64,000 bases of DNA from assembly GCA_946811695.1 (NCBI GenBank), contig OX328132.1, positions 122,873,906 through 122,937,905 on the forward strand, given 5' to 3'. The notes under the pieces are model-generated. The model was given only the letters and a program-made list of their open reading frames with translations, did no database searches and was not told the DNA's origin. Position numbers and translations under genes: made by a program. This document shows positions 1 through 10,536 of the stretch, piece after piece (the first letter of the stretch is position 1; the number at the start of each line of letters is the position of its first letter). Source of the stretch: Gonocerus acuteangulatus. Taxonomy: Eukaryota; Arthropoda; Insecta; Hemiptera; Coreidae.

Positions 1-1412
1 CTGTGTGCCGCTCTGTATCATAGCCGGCGCCGCTCAGCCGCTCATCGCTCATCGCTAGAGGCCTTAGGCCTCGGGTACGAAACGAGGGAAGAGCGATGAG
101 CGACAGAACGACAGAGCAACAGAGCACTTAGCAGAAGAGGGACACTGGCTACGACACAGAGCGGCTGGACGTCTCCGTCATCGCATACACCAATATACGT
201 ATTGTAATTAAAATATTAATTAAAAAAATTAATATTTTAAATGTTTAGTTAATAAAAATATCTTACTTTACATGTATAATGCGTTTCCAACCTCTTTTCA
301 TAGTTTCTTGGTTATGATTGTATTTTCAAAATAACTGTGTCTGTCATTCCATACTTCGTACTTCCGAATTTTAAAGCTCACATTCACTATCATCCAATTT
401 ACTCTTTTATTAGTATTCATATTTTAAAATTATTTATAAGAAAGGTAGCTAGAAGGTTATAAACATTGGATGGTTATAAACATCTTTCCACGTAATTTAA
501 TAAAGAAGGGAAACAAAAACCATAAATGAGAATTGACAAAGTTGTTCAAAATTTTATTAGCTTTCTTTAAAAAAAAAAATGCGTTGAAATCGGTTAAGAT
601 TTAGAGGCTGTACCTTCTTTGTAGCACGCAAAATATAATGTCTGGGATAAACGACGAGAAAAATGTTAAAGTCTGGGCTAAGCGATGAGCGATAGCCCGG
701 AACCGTTCTGTCGCTCATGCCTATTGTAGCCAGCCCTCCCTTATTCCTACTGCACTCCAGCTTAACATTAATGTGAGTGACGTTGCTCTGAAGCTTTTCG
801 CTTATCGCTCATCGCTCATTGCTCTTCGCTCGTATCGTACACGTGACCTTACAAACACATTTCTTTCGAGTCACACGTTTCTATACGTAGGTAGTTCCTA
901 CGAGTCAGATTTTTTTCATTTTTCGACCTTCCGCCAATGAAGGAAATAATGCTTATTGTTTTGGATGTATTGAGTACTTATGCTAAGCAGCGAAATTACA
1001 AACGTACATTAGCATCTTCAATTCAAACCGCTCCTCCCTTCCCTCCTTTTCTGTCCACTCCGGCCGACTTAAGAACAACTAAGACGTAGCCCGAAGGCAA
1101 TATTCATAAATAATTATTTAAATTAGGTTTGTTGAGGGGTGTTTGTAGTAAGGTTGAAGAAGCCCTTTGGTGTGGGGGGGGGGAGTATTGTTTAAGCAGA
1201 TCGTTTATGCATACAATGGTTCCGCATGGAAATTAGAGCACAACTTCCTTTCCTAAAAGCCAAACACTAAGTTTGTCGGGTTTCTGCATACCTAGTGTGG
1301 GGAAGGTTGAAAATTGCAGGAGGCCTAACTAGAACTCCTTCTAATGAAGATTCTACCCAAACTACTGAATAAAGACAACAAATAAAGTGACACTTTCATC
1401 TCCTTTATATGA
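1..1412. other. Gene-free region with self-complementary GC-rich patches
   Basis: No coding signal is seen. Two GC-rich patches (about 1-180 and 660-850) carry the same words in opposite orientations: CGCTCATCGCT and its complement AGCGATGAGCG, and GAGCGACAGAACG matched by CGTTCTGTCGCTC. They may be the decayed arms of one inverted-repeat element of about 0.85 kb, but no target duplication was found. The rest is unremarkable AT-rich DNA with a short G run near 1175. Confidence 0.4.
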
Positions 1413-1660
1413 AAAAAGTCCGTCACGCAGGAGCTGCATAACTAAGCACTTTCCTCAGAATTTGGGTAGTGTAGACTGCTTTCCAGAACAATTTGCTTAA
1501 AATATCCTACATAAATAAAATAAAAACATGAATAGTTCTCCTTTAAATTTGTAATGAGTAACTGATCAATTATTAATTTGCTTCCAGAGTTATGTTTACA
1601 CATGGTACCTACTACACTACGTAATAAATACAAAAAACCTCATATTATCGTTTTTATCAT
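1413..1660 (-). mobile_element. Helentron-like non-autonomous element, family B, fragment
   Basis: About 230 bp nearly identical to the left end of the copy at 2157. It starts with an A run and GTCCGTCACGCAGG, then the hairpin GCAG-GAG-CTGC and the subterminal repeat AGCACTTTCCTC. It stops abruptly near 1650, so only the 3' end of a minus-strand copy remains. The 63-codon open frame here is shared by all copies because the DNA is repeated; it is not a gene. Confidence 0.65.
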
Positions 1661-1744
1661 ACACCTGTTTTTACTTTTTTTAGTGTATACTTTTAATATT
1701 AGATTCTGTTATATTCTGTTAAGTTCTTAGTAGGGAGATTGAAA

Positions 1745-1749
1745 GTGCC

Positions 1750-1786
<37 letters not shown>

Positions 1787-1894
1787 TATATACATATAAA
1801 ATGAAAAGTACCGGTATAAAGGAAAAAAAATATATATAAAAAAAAAAAAAGAAACATAAAAAATGTAATTTAAAATTAAAATTAAAGTACCGGT

Positions 1895-1955
<61 letters not shown>

Positions 1956-2012
1956 TGGAATTTAAAAATAAATAATTAAAAATAAAAGAGTGCCGGTTAT
2001 ATAATTGAGGGG

Positions 2013-2045
<33 letters not shown>

Positions 2046-2075
2046 AGAGAGAGAGAAAGATACTTGGGAGCATGC
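1745..2075. repeat. Low-complexity poly(A), (TA)n and (GA)n tract
   Basis: Long A runs (1751-1783, 1899-1953, 2010-2042) are separated by short AT-rich blocks that each contain GTACCGGTA or GTGCCGGTT, followed by a (GA)n run. The recurrent CCGGT blocks suggest that an A-tailed unit was duplicated three times. Homopolymer lengths may be assembly artefacts. Confidence 0.8.
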
Positions 2076-2156
2076 GGTGAGTGATTCGTGCAGCTGTTTT
2101 GCACGGTAGGGCGATGACGACCATGGGGTTCTTTCGCCCAAAAACGGCACAAACAA

Positions 2157-3022
2157 ACAAAAAAAGTCCGTCACGCAGGAGCTGCATAACTAAGCACTTT
2201 CCTCAGAATTTGGGTAGTGTAGATTGCTTTCCAGAACAATTTGCTTAAAATATCCTACATAAATAAAATAAAAACATGAATAGTTCTCTTTTAAATTTGT
2301 AATGAGTAACTGATCAATTAATAATTTGCTTCCAGAGTTATGTTTACACATGGTACCTATTACACTTCGTAATAAATACAAAAAACCTCATATTATCGTA
2401 TTTTGATCTAACGCAGGAACAGGATACAGTCACTCTAGTGGTAGAAAGCGCTCCTTGCGGCGGCTTTGTGAACCTACGTCTGACGGGCTTTTCTATTGAA
2501 ATATATTACAAATTAAACCCCCGCTTTCCGATTGACCGATTCAGCTCATTTCTACAACACTTCTTTCTCATGAGTTACCCACGACGTATACCGCGTTTCG
2601 TTACAATACAGCTGAAATTACGACCGGTATGAGTATATTAAGAATTTGGGTCAGGAGTAAACCCCCCCTTCTAATGAACCGATTTAGTTTATTTTTACAA
2701 CACATATTTACCTGTAGATTACCACTACGAATGCCGAGTTTCGTCGAAATATACCAAAAATCACTGCTGGTAGTGGCGAATTGGTATTGTGGGTCCAGAG
2801 TAAACCCCCCTTCTAATGAACCGATTTAGTTCATTACAATATAACAAATATTACGGCTGACATAGTCTAATTAGTGTTTTGGGTTCGGGGTAAACCCCCC
2901 CCCCTTCCGGTGGACCGACTTTGGTGGTTAACGAACTCGTTCAATCGTTTGATAATTGAATGCTATATACCAAGTTTCGTGACGAAAAAACAAAAACTCT
3001 GGCCGCTATCGTGTTAACAGAG

Positions 3023-3081
<59 letters not shown>

Positions 3082-3222
3082 TATATATATATAAATTTTA
3101 ACGGGGGTCATTTTCGGTGTCTACTAGGTAGGATCGATAAAGATTTGAAGAAATATTTCAAAAATTCCGTCATGAGTCCAACCTCAATAGCTACTTTCCT
3201 TGGGAGGAAAGTGCTAAAAGGG
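2157..3222 (-). mobile_element. Helentron-like non-autonomous element (HINE-like), family B copy
   Basis: The left end carries an A run, GTCCGTCACGCAGG, the hairpin GCAG-GAG-CTGC and the subterminal repeat AGCACTTTCCTC. The right end carries the inverse repeat GAGGAAAGTGCT. Between them lie a CT/CC-rich module repeated about every 165 bp (GTAAACCCCCC then CTAATGAACCGATTTAGTT) and a (TA)n tract at 3022-3091. Subterminal inverted repeats, an internal microsatellite and a terminal hairpin next to a T run (read on the minus strand) are the anatomy of non-autonomous Helentrons such as DINE-1. No TIR/TSD structure of a cut-and-paste transposon is seen, and no helicase is encoded. Family assignment is inference from architecture. 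Confidence 0.6.
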
Positions 3223-3461
3223 ATTTATAGAGAGAATGGCTCTAAACTATTTATTTCCTAATGAGCATCCGCTACGCAACCGACTCGCTCCATATAATTT
3301 TTACACATAAATTCAACCATTAACGCATATATGCTATTTGAATTATAATATGCGCATATTACAAAAATAGTAATACACCTTTACAAACATAGTTTTATTT
3401 ATTTATTAATGCATAAAAGGAATATCCTCATTGCATGAGGAAGGACTTATATAATATGGAT

Positions 3462-3912
3462 CAGTGTTGGGCATTATTCGAATAAATTATTATTCGAATG
3501 ATCATTCGAATAAATTTTTAGTGAATGATGAATAATTCACAGAATTATCTTATTCACACGGTACATCATGAATTATTCACTGAATTATTCGTTATTCATT
3601 ATTCGTTATTCATCATTCATTATTCATCATTCATTATTATTTATTTCTAGTTGGTCTACTGAATAATCCTACTCAAACACACACATATATATATACATAT
3701 TTCTGGCTGCCAACATTATAATAAAAATATCATTATTCACTAAAAAATGTTTATTCTGATTGATCATTCGAATAATTTGTGAATAAAACATAAACTTCAT
3801 TCACAGAATAACGAATAATGAATAAAAGTAATTATTCTTCATTCATGAATGAAATAATACATTTATTCATTAATCATTATTCATCATTCTGAATAATTTT
3901 TGCCCAACACTG
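3462..3912. mobile_element. hAT-type MITE with 8-bp target duplication
   Basis: Terminal inverted repeats CAGTGTTGGGCA / TGCCCAACACTG bound a 451-bp element. An exact 8-bp duplication ATATGGAT lies at 3454-3461 and 3913-3920. Eight-base duplications and CAGTG-type ends are characteristic of hAT transposons. The interior is built almost wholly of ATTATTCGAATAAT-like words and can fold on itself. It has no coding capacity, so it would need a hAT transposase in trans. Confidence 0.88.
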
Positions 3913-4384
3913 ATATGGATTAATCTAATATCAATTGAGATTAAATATTTTTAAGCCATGCTCTATCTAATGAAATTTATAAATATAATACAGTAACTAC
4001 ATTTATTTACGTTAAATATTATAATAGCAGAATATAATAATAAACAATTACAAAATTACGAAAAAGTGTGTGTTTATTATGTTTTCTATTGCTTAATCTA
4101 TATTATTCAAAAAGATCTCTCTAGATTTTAGTGCTCGGTACAAAAAGTTGTATAGAAAAACATGGAGGATATTTTCTTCCAATTTACAATGTTTGCAGTT
4201 TAACTTTGGGTTTATATTGTAAGAGTGGTTTAACAAACATAGTTATATGCACGTATACATTTATATGATCTTACATATACGTCTCATTGTGACATAGACT
4301 ATAAACTATTGAACATTTTGGAGTAATTGTATAATAATTAACCGCCAAATTCACTACATCAGAAAATAAAAACGTTAGCCATTA

Positions 4385-4600
4385 AGAATAAAGGTTCAAC
4401 AACGTTAAGCAAGAGAAAAAGAAAAATTCAATGAATCGAAAAAATCCGACGTGCATTACTAGCAAATCCTACGTGCATTACTAGCAAATATCATTACAAA
4501 GGTGCAGTTAGAGTTTGAAGTTGATCGGGCAAAAGACACCGAAGTATCGCCCGATTTGAAAAACATAGTTTTAGGAAAACGACTTTCACACTAGATTTAC
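4385..4600 (+). repeat. Dispersed repeat D, copy 1
   Basis: Shares the words TTTGAAGTTGATCGGG, AAAAACATAGTTTT and AAACGACTTT, in the same order, with 7330-7720 (same strand) and 16215-16560 (opposite strand). CCTACGTGCATTACTAGCAA is duplicated in tandem near 4440-4490. No ends or coding potential were identified, so the element class is unknown. Confidence 0.6.
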
Positions 4601-4726
4601 CATATCTGTCACTCGTATGAATGTCAATAACAAAAAAAATATATTTGTTACTAATATTTATAAAGTAACTTTAAGTTGATTGAATGTATTCTCTACTTAA
4701 TGCTACAATAGTCATAACATCATTTA

Positions 4727-4912
4727 CGGAGGGAGGTCTCGTGTGGTCTAGTGTCTGGCGCCTTAGATTCGTAAGCGGGAGGTGGTGGGTTCGTTTCCCA
4801 CTGGCGGCAGGAATTTTCTCATCCCACGGCTCGTTGGGAAAATTCCTCGTTGCACCCTGGATGTCGGTGCTAATGGCCTAGACATCGAAGCACCGTAAAA
4901 AAAAAAAAAAAA
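4727..4912 (+). mobile_element. tRNA-derived SINE (family S), with TSD
   Basis: The head is tRNA-like: an A box around TGTGGTCTAGTG and a B box around GGGTTCGTTTCCC. The family body follows (GGCAGGAATTTTCTCATC, GGGAAAATTCCTCG, GGATGTCGG, GCTAATGGCCTAGA) and then a poly(A) tail. The 8-bp duplication ATCATTTA flanks it (4719-4726, 4913-4920). The head resembles tRNA-Glu. It was presumably mobilised by a LINE in trans. Confidence 0.88.
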
Positions 4913-5210
4913 ATCATTTAGGAAACGAAATTTTATATGTAGTAGGAATTTTGAATGGAAATTTCACGAGCAGTCGAAATGACTGGACTGGTAAATCTAG
5001 TGTTATAGTTTAATGTTCATTCTTTTCCGTTAAGCAAGAGAAATAAAATATATTTTTCTGTATATGTTAGTGTTTTTAAGGTATTTGATTATTGCTTCAA
5101 TATATTGGCTGTTAGAAGTTCGGCAGGTCCACTGGTAAGTTTTCCCGTCGTCTGGAATTGGTTAGTGTACGTTTTATTGTGAGTATTTCCTTTCATTGTT
5201 CACAAATAAG

Positions 5211-6119
5211 TCATTTCTGTTTCGTGATGTGGCGTCCGTGCGTAAGCAGGGTATGTCCAATACGCAGTCGAGTCAGTACGACTTCTTCTCTCCGTGTACT
5301 TCTCCTGCTAGATGGCCATTCCGCTACGGTTTGTTTGATCTGTCTTAGTTTGTTTTTGTATGTCTGAGTCCAAGAGTCTTGCCACTGGGTTAGTATTAGG
5401 GTGGAGGTTTGTTTGATCTGTCTTAGTTTGTTTTTGTATTTCTGAGTCCAAGAGTCTTGCCACTGGGTTAGTATTAGGGTGGAGGTTTGTTTGATCTGTC
5501 TTAGTTTGTTTTTGTATGTCTGAGTCCAAGAGTCTTGCCACTGGGTTAGTATTAGGGTGGAGGTTTGTTTGATCTGTCTTAGTTTGTTTTTGTATGTCTG
5601 AGTCCAAGAGTCTTGCCACTGGGTTAGTATTAGGGTGGAGGTTTGTTTGATCTGTCTTAGTTTGTTTTTGTATGTCTGAGTCCAAGAGTCTTGCCACTGG
5701 GTTAGTATTAGGGTGGAGGTTTGTTTGATCTGTCTTAGTTTGTTTTTGTATGTCTGAGTCCAAGAGTCTTGCCACTGGGTTAGTATTAGGGTGGAGGTTT
5801 GTTTGATCTGTCTTAGTTTGTTTTTGTATGTCTGAGTCCAAGAGTCTTGCCACTGGGTTAGTATTAGGGTGGAGGTTTGTTTGATCTGTCTTAGTTTGTT
5901 TTTGTATGTCTGAGTCCAAGAGTCTTGCCACTGGGTTAGTATTAGGGTGGAGGTTTGTTTGATCTGTCTTAGTTTGTTTTTGTATGTCTGAGTCCAAGAG
6001 TCTTGCCACTGGGTTAGTATTAGGGTGGAGGTTTGTTTGATCACATCTTGGTAATTAACGTCGTCTTCAGTAATGTCTGGAATGTTGTGTCTGTTCGTCG
6101 ACGTCAGTGCTTGTTTCAA
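5211..6119 (-). pseudogene. RNase H-type LINE ORF fragment with amplified internal segment
   Basis: The minus-strand frame of 302 residues ends with VVLTRLRIGHTLLTHGRHIT. This matches the region just after the RNase H domain in the LINE at 50499-52589 (VVLTRLRIGHSLLTHSYLM). Residues 27-260 are nine copies of a 26-residue unit containing QWQDSWTQTYKNKLRQ, which corresponds to DDWQQKWTRTENKLRE in that LINE, where it occurs once. The fragment therefore lacks reverse transcriptase and RNase H, and its open frame persists only because the unit is 78 bp, a multiple of three. It is a non-functional LINE relic. Confidence 0.8.
5340..6041 (-). repeat. 78-bp minisatellite, nine copies, inside a LINE relic
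   Basis: Nine head-to-tail 78-bp units, nearly identical; one unit has TTTC for TGTC near 5438, changing a Thr codon to Lys. The encoded tetrapeptide IKQT occurs at both edges of the original single segment. This gave a short direct repeat (around TGTTTGAT on the plus strand) that could seed unequal exchange. Near-identity implies recent expansion or homogenisation. Confidence 0.95.
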
Positions 6120-6390
6120 TTTAAAATTTGGAACCGAATAAGTTGTTGAAAAATTTTATATACCAATGTAATGTGTGTTGTATATATTTTGTTTAAGGAA
6201 TTTATAGAGCTGTGAGTCTAAAGTACAGAGAGAATGAGTAGAGAGAATGAAGAACTGAGAGATGGAGAGAGTGATAATGCGAGAGAAATAGAGTGCTATA
6301 GAGAAATTGTGCGAGATAGAGAACATGTGTTAAGGGGAAACACTACCTTGTGCGATCCAAAACAATGTCCTTTTCTTGAATTTATAAATG

Positions 6391-6394
<4 letters not shown>

Positions 6395-6450
<56 letters not shown>

Positions 6451-6571
6451 AGCGGGAGATGGTGGGTTCGATTCCCACCTCCGGCAGGAATTTTCTCATC
6501 TCAAGGCTCGCTGGGAAAATTCCTCGCTGCACCCTGGATGTCGGCGCTAATGACCTAGAAGTAGATGCGCC

Positions 6572-6620
<49 letters not shown>
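6395..6620 (+). mobile_element. 5'-truncated SINE (family S) fused to a (TA)n tract
   Basis: After (TA)n at 6395-6446 the SINE begins abruptly at ATAAGCGGGAGATGG, so its A box is missing. The B box GGTTCGATTCCC, the family body and a long poly(A) tail follow. The replacement of the SINE 5' half by (TA)n may be a recombination or an assembly artefact. Confidence 0.8.
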
Positions 6621-6624
<4 letters not shown>

Positions 6625-7265
6625 TATAAATCAAGTGTCTGTCTGTTAATCTGTTTTTTCTGTTTATTTATTTGTTTGTTTGTTCCTTATACAAATCTAC
6701 ACCGTTTGACCAAACTCGGCACACAGGTAGGTCTTGATAAGAGAAATCTCCTAGGCTAGGTCAAAATAGTCAAATTTCAAAAGGTCAAAAGGTTTGTTCA
6801 AGAAAAATTGGCTACACTGAACCATTCAGATTGTGACGGCCATTTTGAATCGACTACTACTGGCCTCTGCCGGTAACATTATGAACTAAAACAAATTCAA
6901 ATCGTTTGACCGATTTTCGTAACTGGGTATAGACAACTAGGTATCAAGTAGATCTCGATACGGGGAGAGTCATAGACAGAAAGCAGGTGTAGCATGGCAC
7001 ACTGGGTAACAGCTAGTCCCATAGACAGAAAGCAGGTGTAGCATGGCACACTGGGTAACAGCTAGTCCCATAGACAGAAAGCAGGTGTAGCATGGCACAC
7101 TGGGTAACAGCTAGTCCCATAGACAGAAAGCAGGTGTAGCATGGCACACTGGGTAACAGCTAGTCCCATAGACAGAAAGCAGGTGTAGCATGGCACACTG
7201 GGTAACAGCTAGTCCCATAGACAGAAAGCAGGTGTAGCATGGCACACTGGGTAACAGCTAGTAAC
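6625..7265 (+). repeat. Dispersed repeat F with 49-bp tandem array
   Basis: The 5' part (TGTTCCTTATACAAATCTAC, CCGTTTGACC) matches 28928-29040 on the opposite strand. At 6971-7264 a 49-bp unit, containing GTGTAGCATGGCACACTGGG and TAACAGCTAGT, is repeated six times almost identically. The same end sequence occurs inverted at 21229-21365. The TAACAGCTAGT ending next to (TA)n resembles the 3' end of a retroposon seen widely in insects. It is non-coding. Confidence 0.75.
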
Positions 7266-7329
7266 AAATAAATCAATATTTTTTAATTATTTATATCAAA
7301 TGTTTTATGGGATGTAAAAGTATAAAAAA

Positions 7330-7720
7330 AAAAAAAAAATTGAATTCTTCGAAAAGAAATTGGCGGCACTGTATCTGACGAACAGAAACCCTCGTTTTTA
7401 ACGGGCGGTAGTCTGCAAGCGGCACTTTTTAATCTAGGACGAAAATGTCAAATTATTTCAAGAGAATAAGGTTATATCTAATAAAGTACGTAGGATGTTT
7501 AAGAAATATTAGTTTTTTCGAAAATGGTGAACAATCATTTATTTTCTGTTTAAAATAGGCGTGGAAAAGTATCATTACGAAGCTGCAATTAAAATTTGAA
7601 GTTGATCGGGAAAAAGAAGCCAGAGTATCGCACGATTCGAAAAACATAGTTTTGAGAAAACGACTTTAAAGTTTAATGTTGTGAAATGTTATTTTTTCGT
7701 ATTTTTTTTCATACTTTCTT
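7330..7720 (+). repeat. Dispersed repeat D, copy 2
   Basis: Longest plus-strand copy of the repeat described at 4385. It adds an upstream block (GGCGGCACTG, ACGGGCGGTAGTCTG) also present in the inverted copy at 16215-16560. No open frame of note. Confidence 0.6.
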
Positions 7721-7741
7721 GTAATAGAGATAGAAAAATGG

Positions 7742-7879
7742 GTTTTAGCGCGGTTCTTCCCTCCCCCATAGGGAGGAACCCCGCTTATAAGGTTGATATC
7801 ATGTCGCAATCCGGAAGTGCCGACTAGAAAATTTTGCATTCAGAACCCATAGAGACCGAAAATGATAGTGGTTAAAATT

Positions 7880-7939
<60 letters not shown>

Positions 7940-8881
7940 CTGTTCGCTCTGTAGCTCCCAGACGAATGGTCCGATTTTGATGAAATTTGGTACAAAAATC
8001 TTTCGTCTAATTTGAAAGGTCAAGTTCGTTAACCAGCAAAATCCGCCTACTGGAAGATGGCGTTTGGAGCGAAATTCGCGCAAAACAAATCGTAACGCTT
8101 ACGTTTTTTTTACGTAACGCTTGCGCCCTTCCTAGGGAGGGTTGTTTGTCTTTGATTTTGGTACTTAGAATTATGGGATACAGTTGAAACATTTTCTGCA
8201 TGATCGAATTTCATCAACACTAATATGTTGAAATTTTTGTTACGTTTGGAGTAAAAGGAAGGGTTAGAATAAAATGTTTTATTAACAGACAAAAAAAGTT
8301 TTGGTAACTTTGTATACTTTCGTTAGTATCTCGAAAACCGTTGGCAATCTTGTGAAGCGGATGATTACCATTCGAAAGCTTACTAAATGCTCTACAAAAA
8401 GGGCTCTGAAGAAAGTTTTAATTAGGCGATGTCAATCGGAGAAATAAGTGCTTAAAACTTTAAATTAATTGATTTCGTTTATTCGAACGGTTCTTTTTGT
8501 CTGTTTTACTCTTTGTTATTTTTTAATTGCTTATAGTTGGATAATATATTTGACAATAAAACTGGTTAAGTAAAATAACAAAAACAATTTCTTGTTAGAA
8601 ATATAGATTTCCAAGATTCAACGACCTTGGACCTAGCGGGACCTAGTGTTAGCCGACCCTTCCAGGTAAGATCGTAAATCATGACCTTTCAAGACTTTAC
8701 TACACACAGGAATGGCATTAGTGACCTTAAGGGTTGACACGCCATTAAAATAATTAATTTAAAAAAAAAGACTGGTGGAACCAAAATAATAACTGCTTCT
8801 ATTTTAATCTTCCTAAATTAGACTAGTGATATGAACGGAACCGCGCTAAGATGATTCAGTTCCTGCGAGACGGACTTTTTA
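7742..8881 (+). mobile_element. Helentron-like non-autonomous element (HINE-like), family A copy 1
   Basis: The left end is TTTTAGCGCGGTTC followed by a hairpin pairing CCTCCC with GGGAGG. The right end is GGAACCGCGCTAA, an inverted match to the left end, then a decayed hairpin ATTCAGTTCCTGCGA (CGCAGTTCCTGCG in other copies) and GGACTTTTT. A (TA)n tract (about 7880-7937) sits in the middle. This is the longest full-length copy of the family here and serves as its reference. There is no coding capacity and no target duplication, as expected for Helentron-type insertion next to T residues. Confidence 0.65.
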
Positions 8882-8929
8882 TTTTTGAAATGTATTCAAG
8901 AAGAACCAAAGGAAACTTAACTATTAAAA

Positions 8930-9180
8930 AGTGTCCAGTCGAAGCTCGCTCAAAAAATTATTTTCAAATCAGCATCCTGTTCTCTCGACATAGGGATTTC
9001 ACTCGGAAAATTGTATTTTTGCCCATTTAAAAAATTAACGGCAATTAATATCATTTTTGATAAGTTAGTATAGAATTTTAGCCCATAAAAAAAATGTTAC
9101 AAGGCAATATTAGCCCTTAAAGAGATTGGGAGAGAGAGAGCGTGTAAAAACACTAATGTTTTTTTAATTTCGTTATTTTT
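8930..9180 (+). repeat. Dispersed repeat E, copy 1
   Basis: AGCTCGCTCAAAAAA, TTTTAGCCCATAAAAAAAATG and ATTTTTGATAAGTTA recur inverted at 15930-16150. Non-coding; class unknown. The following stretch, 9180-9830, shows no feature beyond AT-rich DNA. Confidence 0.55.
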
Positions 9181-9830
9181 GGAAGGCATACCTCTTTAAA
9201 AAAACTGCGATACGTAATGAAGGAAACCGTGGGAGATTTACGAGCAAGTCGTCAAAACGACCAGCGAGTTCTTCTGGAATCCTTGTTGGGAAGGTTTTCC
9301 ACGGAGAATTATTCTGCGCCTCGATTTCTCACAACGCTTCCCTAACGATTCCAGACTTCCTTAGGAACCAGACTAGAATAAATCATTTTTTCATAGTTCA
9401 TTGTATTCTAATTTTTTCCCCCGCTTTAGGATACATTGGGTAATTTAGAAACATTTCTTACCACTCATCAAATCCACTGGACAGATAGCAGTCCCATGTA
9501 AAAACGAGCGCAGTTTTCAAATCCAAAAATAAGTACAAATAAACAGACAATAATCTTTAATTATATCTATTATACTACATACCTCACTCATTGGTATGTA
9601 GTATTTTATTTCTTATTAAAGTTTGAAAATATTATTATTGTTTGTTCATTTGTACTTATTTTAAATTTTTAATTATCCGTCCATACTCTGAACTAAGTCC
9701 TTGGAAAGAAACTATTGTTCACTTACCTGTTTATAATGTTCCGTTGCTTAGTTGATTTGTATTTGTAAATATTCCTCTATTGGTTAAACTATTCTGTGCA
9801 TTAATTCTGCCTTTGTGTTTTGTCTGTTAG

Positions 9831-9866
9831 CTGACGAAGGCTACCAAAGAGTAGCCGAAACGTCAT
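9831..9866 (+). ncRNA. Hammerhead-like hairpin motif
   Basis: CTGACGA, then a perfect 6-bp stem GGCTAC/GTAGCC closing a CAAAGA loop, then GAAAC and GTC. This fits the hammerhead catalytic core CUGANGA...GAAA with stem II, apart from one unpaired A before the stem. Stems I and III could not be completed convincingly, so it may be a relic of a Penelope-like terminal repeat, not an active ribozyme. Confidence 0.4.
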
Positions 9867-9984
9867 TAATACAGATTGTAATGACAAATGAAATTCCGAA
9901 GGCTCTCATAATATCAGACTCAAGTGCAATGCAAGCAAGGGAATCGACTCAAGGTCTCATTCGCTCATGAAAATATTTATCAAA

Positions 9985-10345
9985 TAAAAATAAGGCAAAA
10001 CAAACGGTGGCATTCATGTGGGTTCCATCACACTTGCCGACAAATTTTCATCATCATTAAATGCCAATGGTGAAGTAATTAATAGAATAACGTTTTCTGG
10101 CTGGAAAAGCTTCAGGAACTCATACTCAGGACCAATAAGTGACAAGAGATCGCCTAGAACGGACTCAGGGAAATAAAGGACATTACAAAACGATGGCATA
10201 CAAATGAACGTTCTTCAAGAAGAAAAGAAGTTATTCTGTGGAGATTAAGAATCGAGGACTGCCTCCTAAGCTATGAACATGTCTTCCTAACCCTATATCC
10301 ACCTTCATGCAGCTGTGGTTTAGGAGACAAATGGACAGTGGCATA
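9985..10345 (+). pseudogene. RNase H-type LINE relic
   Basis: Translating the plus strand gives TVAFMWVPSHL near 10000, the RNase H signature before its last acidic residue. Near 10230-10330 it gives ILWRLRIEDCLLSYEHVFL and a Cys pair (SCSCG), which align with RLRIGHSLLTHSYLM and the Cys-rich end of the LINE at 50499-52589. Stops and frameshifts separate the pieces. It is an old, dead 3' fragment. The minus-strand frame of 61 codons over it is a shadow. Confidence 0.65.
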
Positions 10346-10359
10346 GTTCTTAACCCCCC

Positions 10360-10437
10360 AGTAGTCGCGCTGGCGCACGGAGTCTCAGCATATGAGTCCA
10401 GTGCTCTTCCACTGAGGGAACCTCGCCCCCTATAATT
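10360..10437 (-). mobile_element. tRNA-like SINE head fragment
   Basis: Read on the minus strand it starts GGGGGCGAGGTTCCCTCAGT and continues GGAAGAGCACT, like the tRNA head of the SINE G family (15383, 32246). The B box and body are not recognisable. It is a decayed head, not a tRNA gene. Confidence 0.5.
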
Positions 10438-10536
10438 TTTCTTTCAGACCAAGTTCAGCCTAGACGTGGCCGTACTGGTGGAAGGTTATCCTCCTCAGGT
10501 TGAGGCTTTATGTTTTATATTTGTAACTTTTTTCCC

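Noticed and set aside
1442..1633. 63-codon frame repeated at 2190 and 39249, looking like a conserved peptide
   Set aside because: The three are near-identical only because they are copies of the family B element; no domain is seen and the diverged copy at 61132 does not preserve the sequence well.
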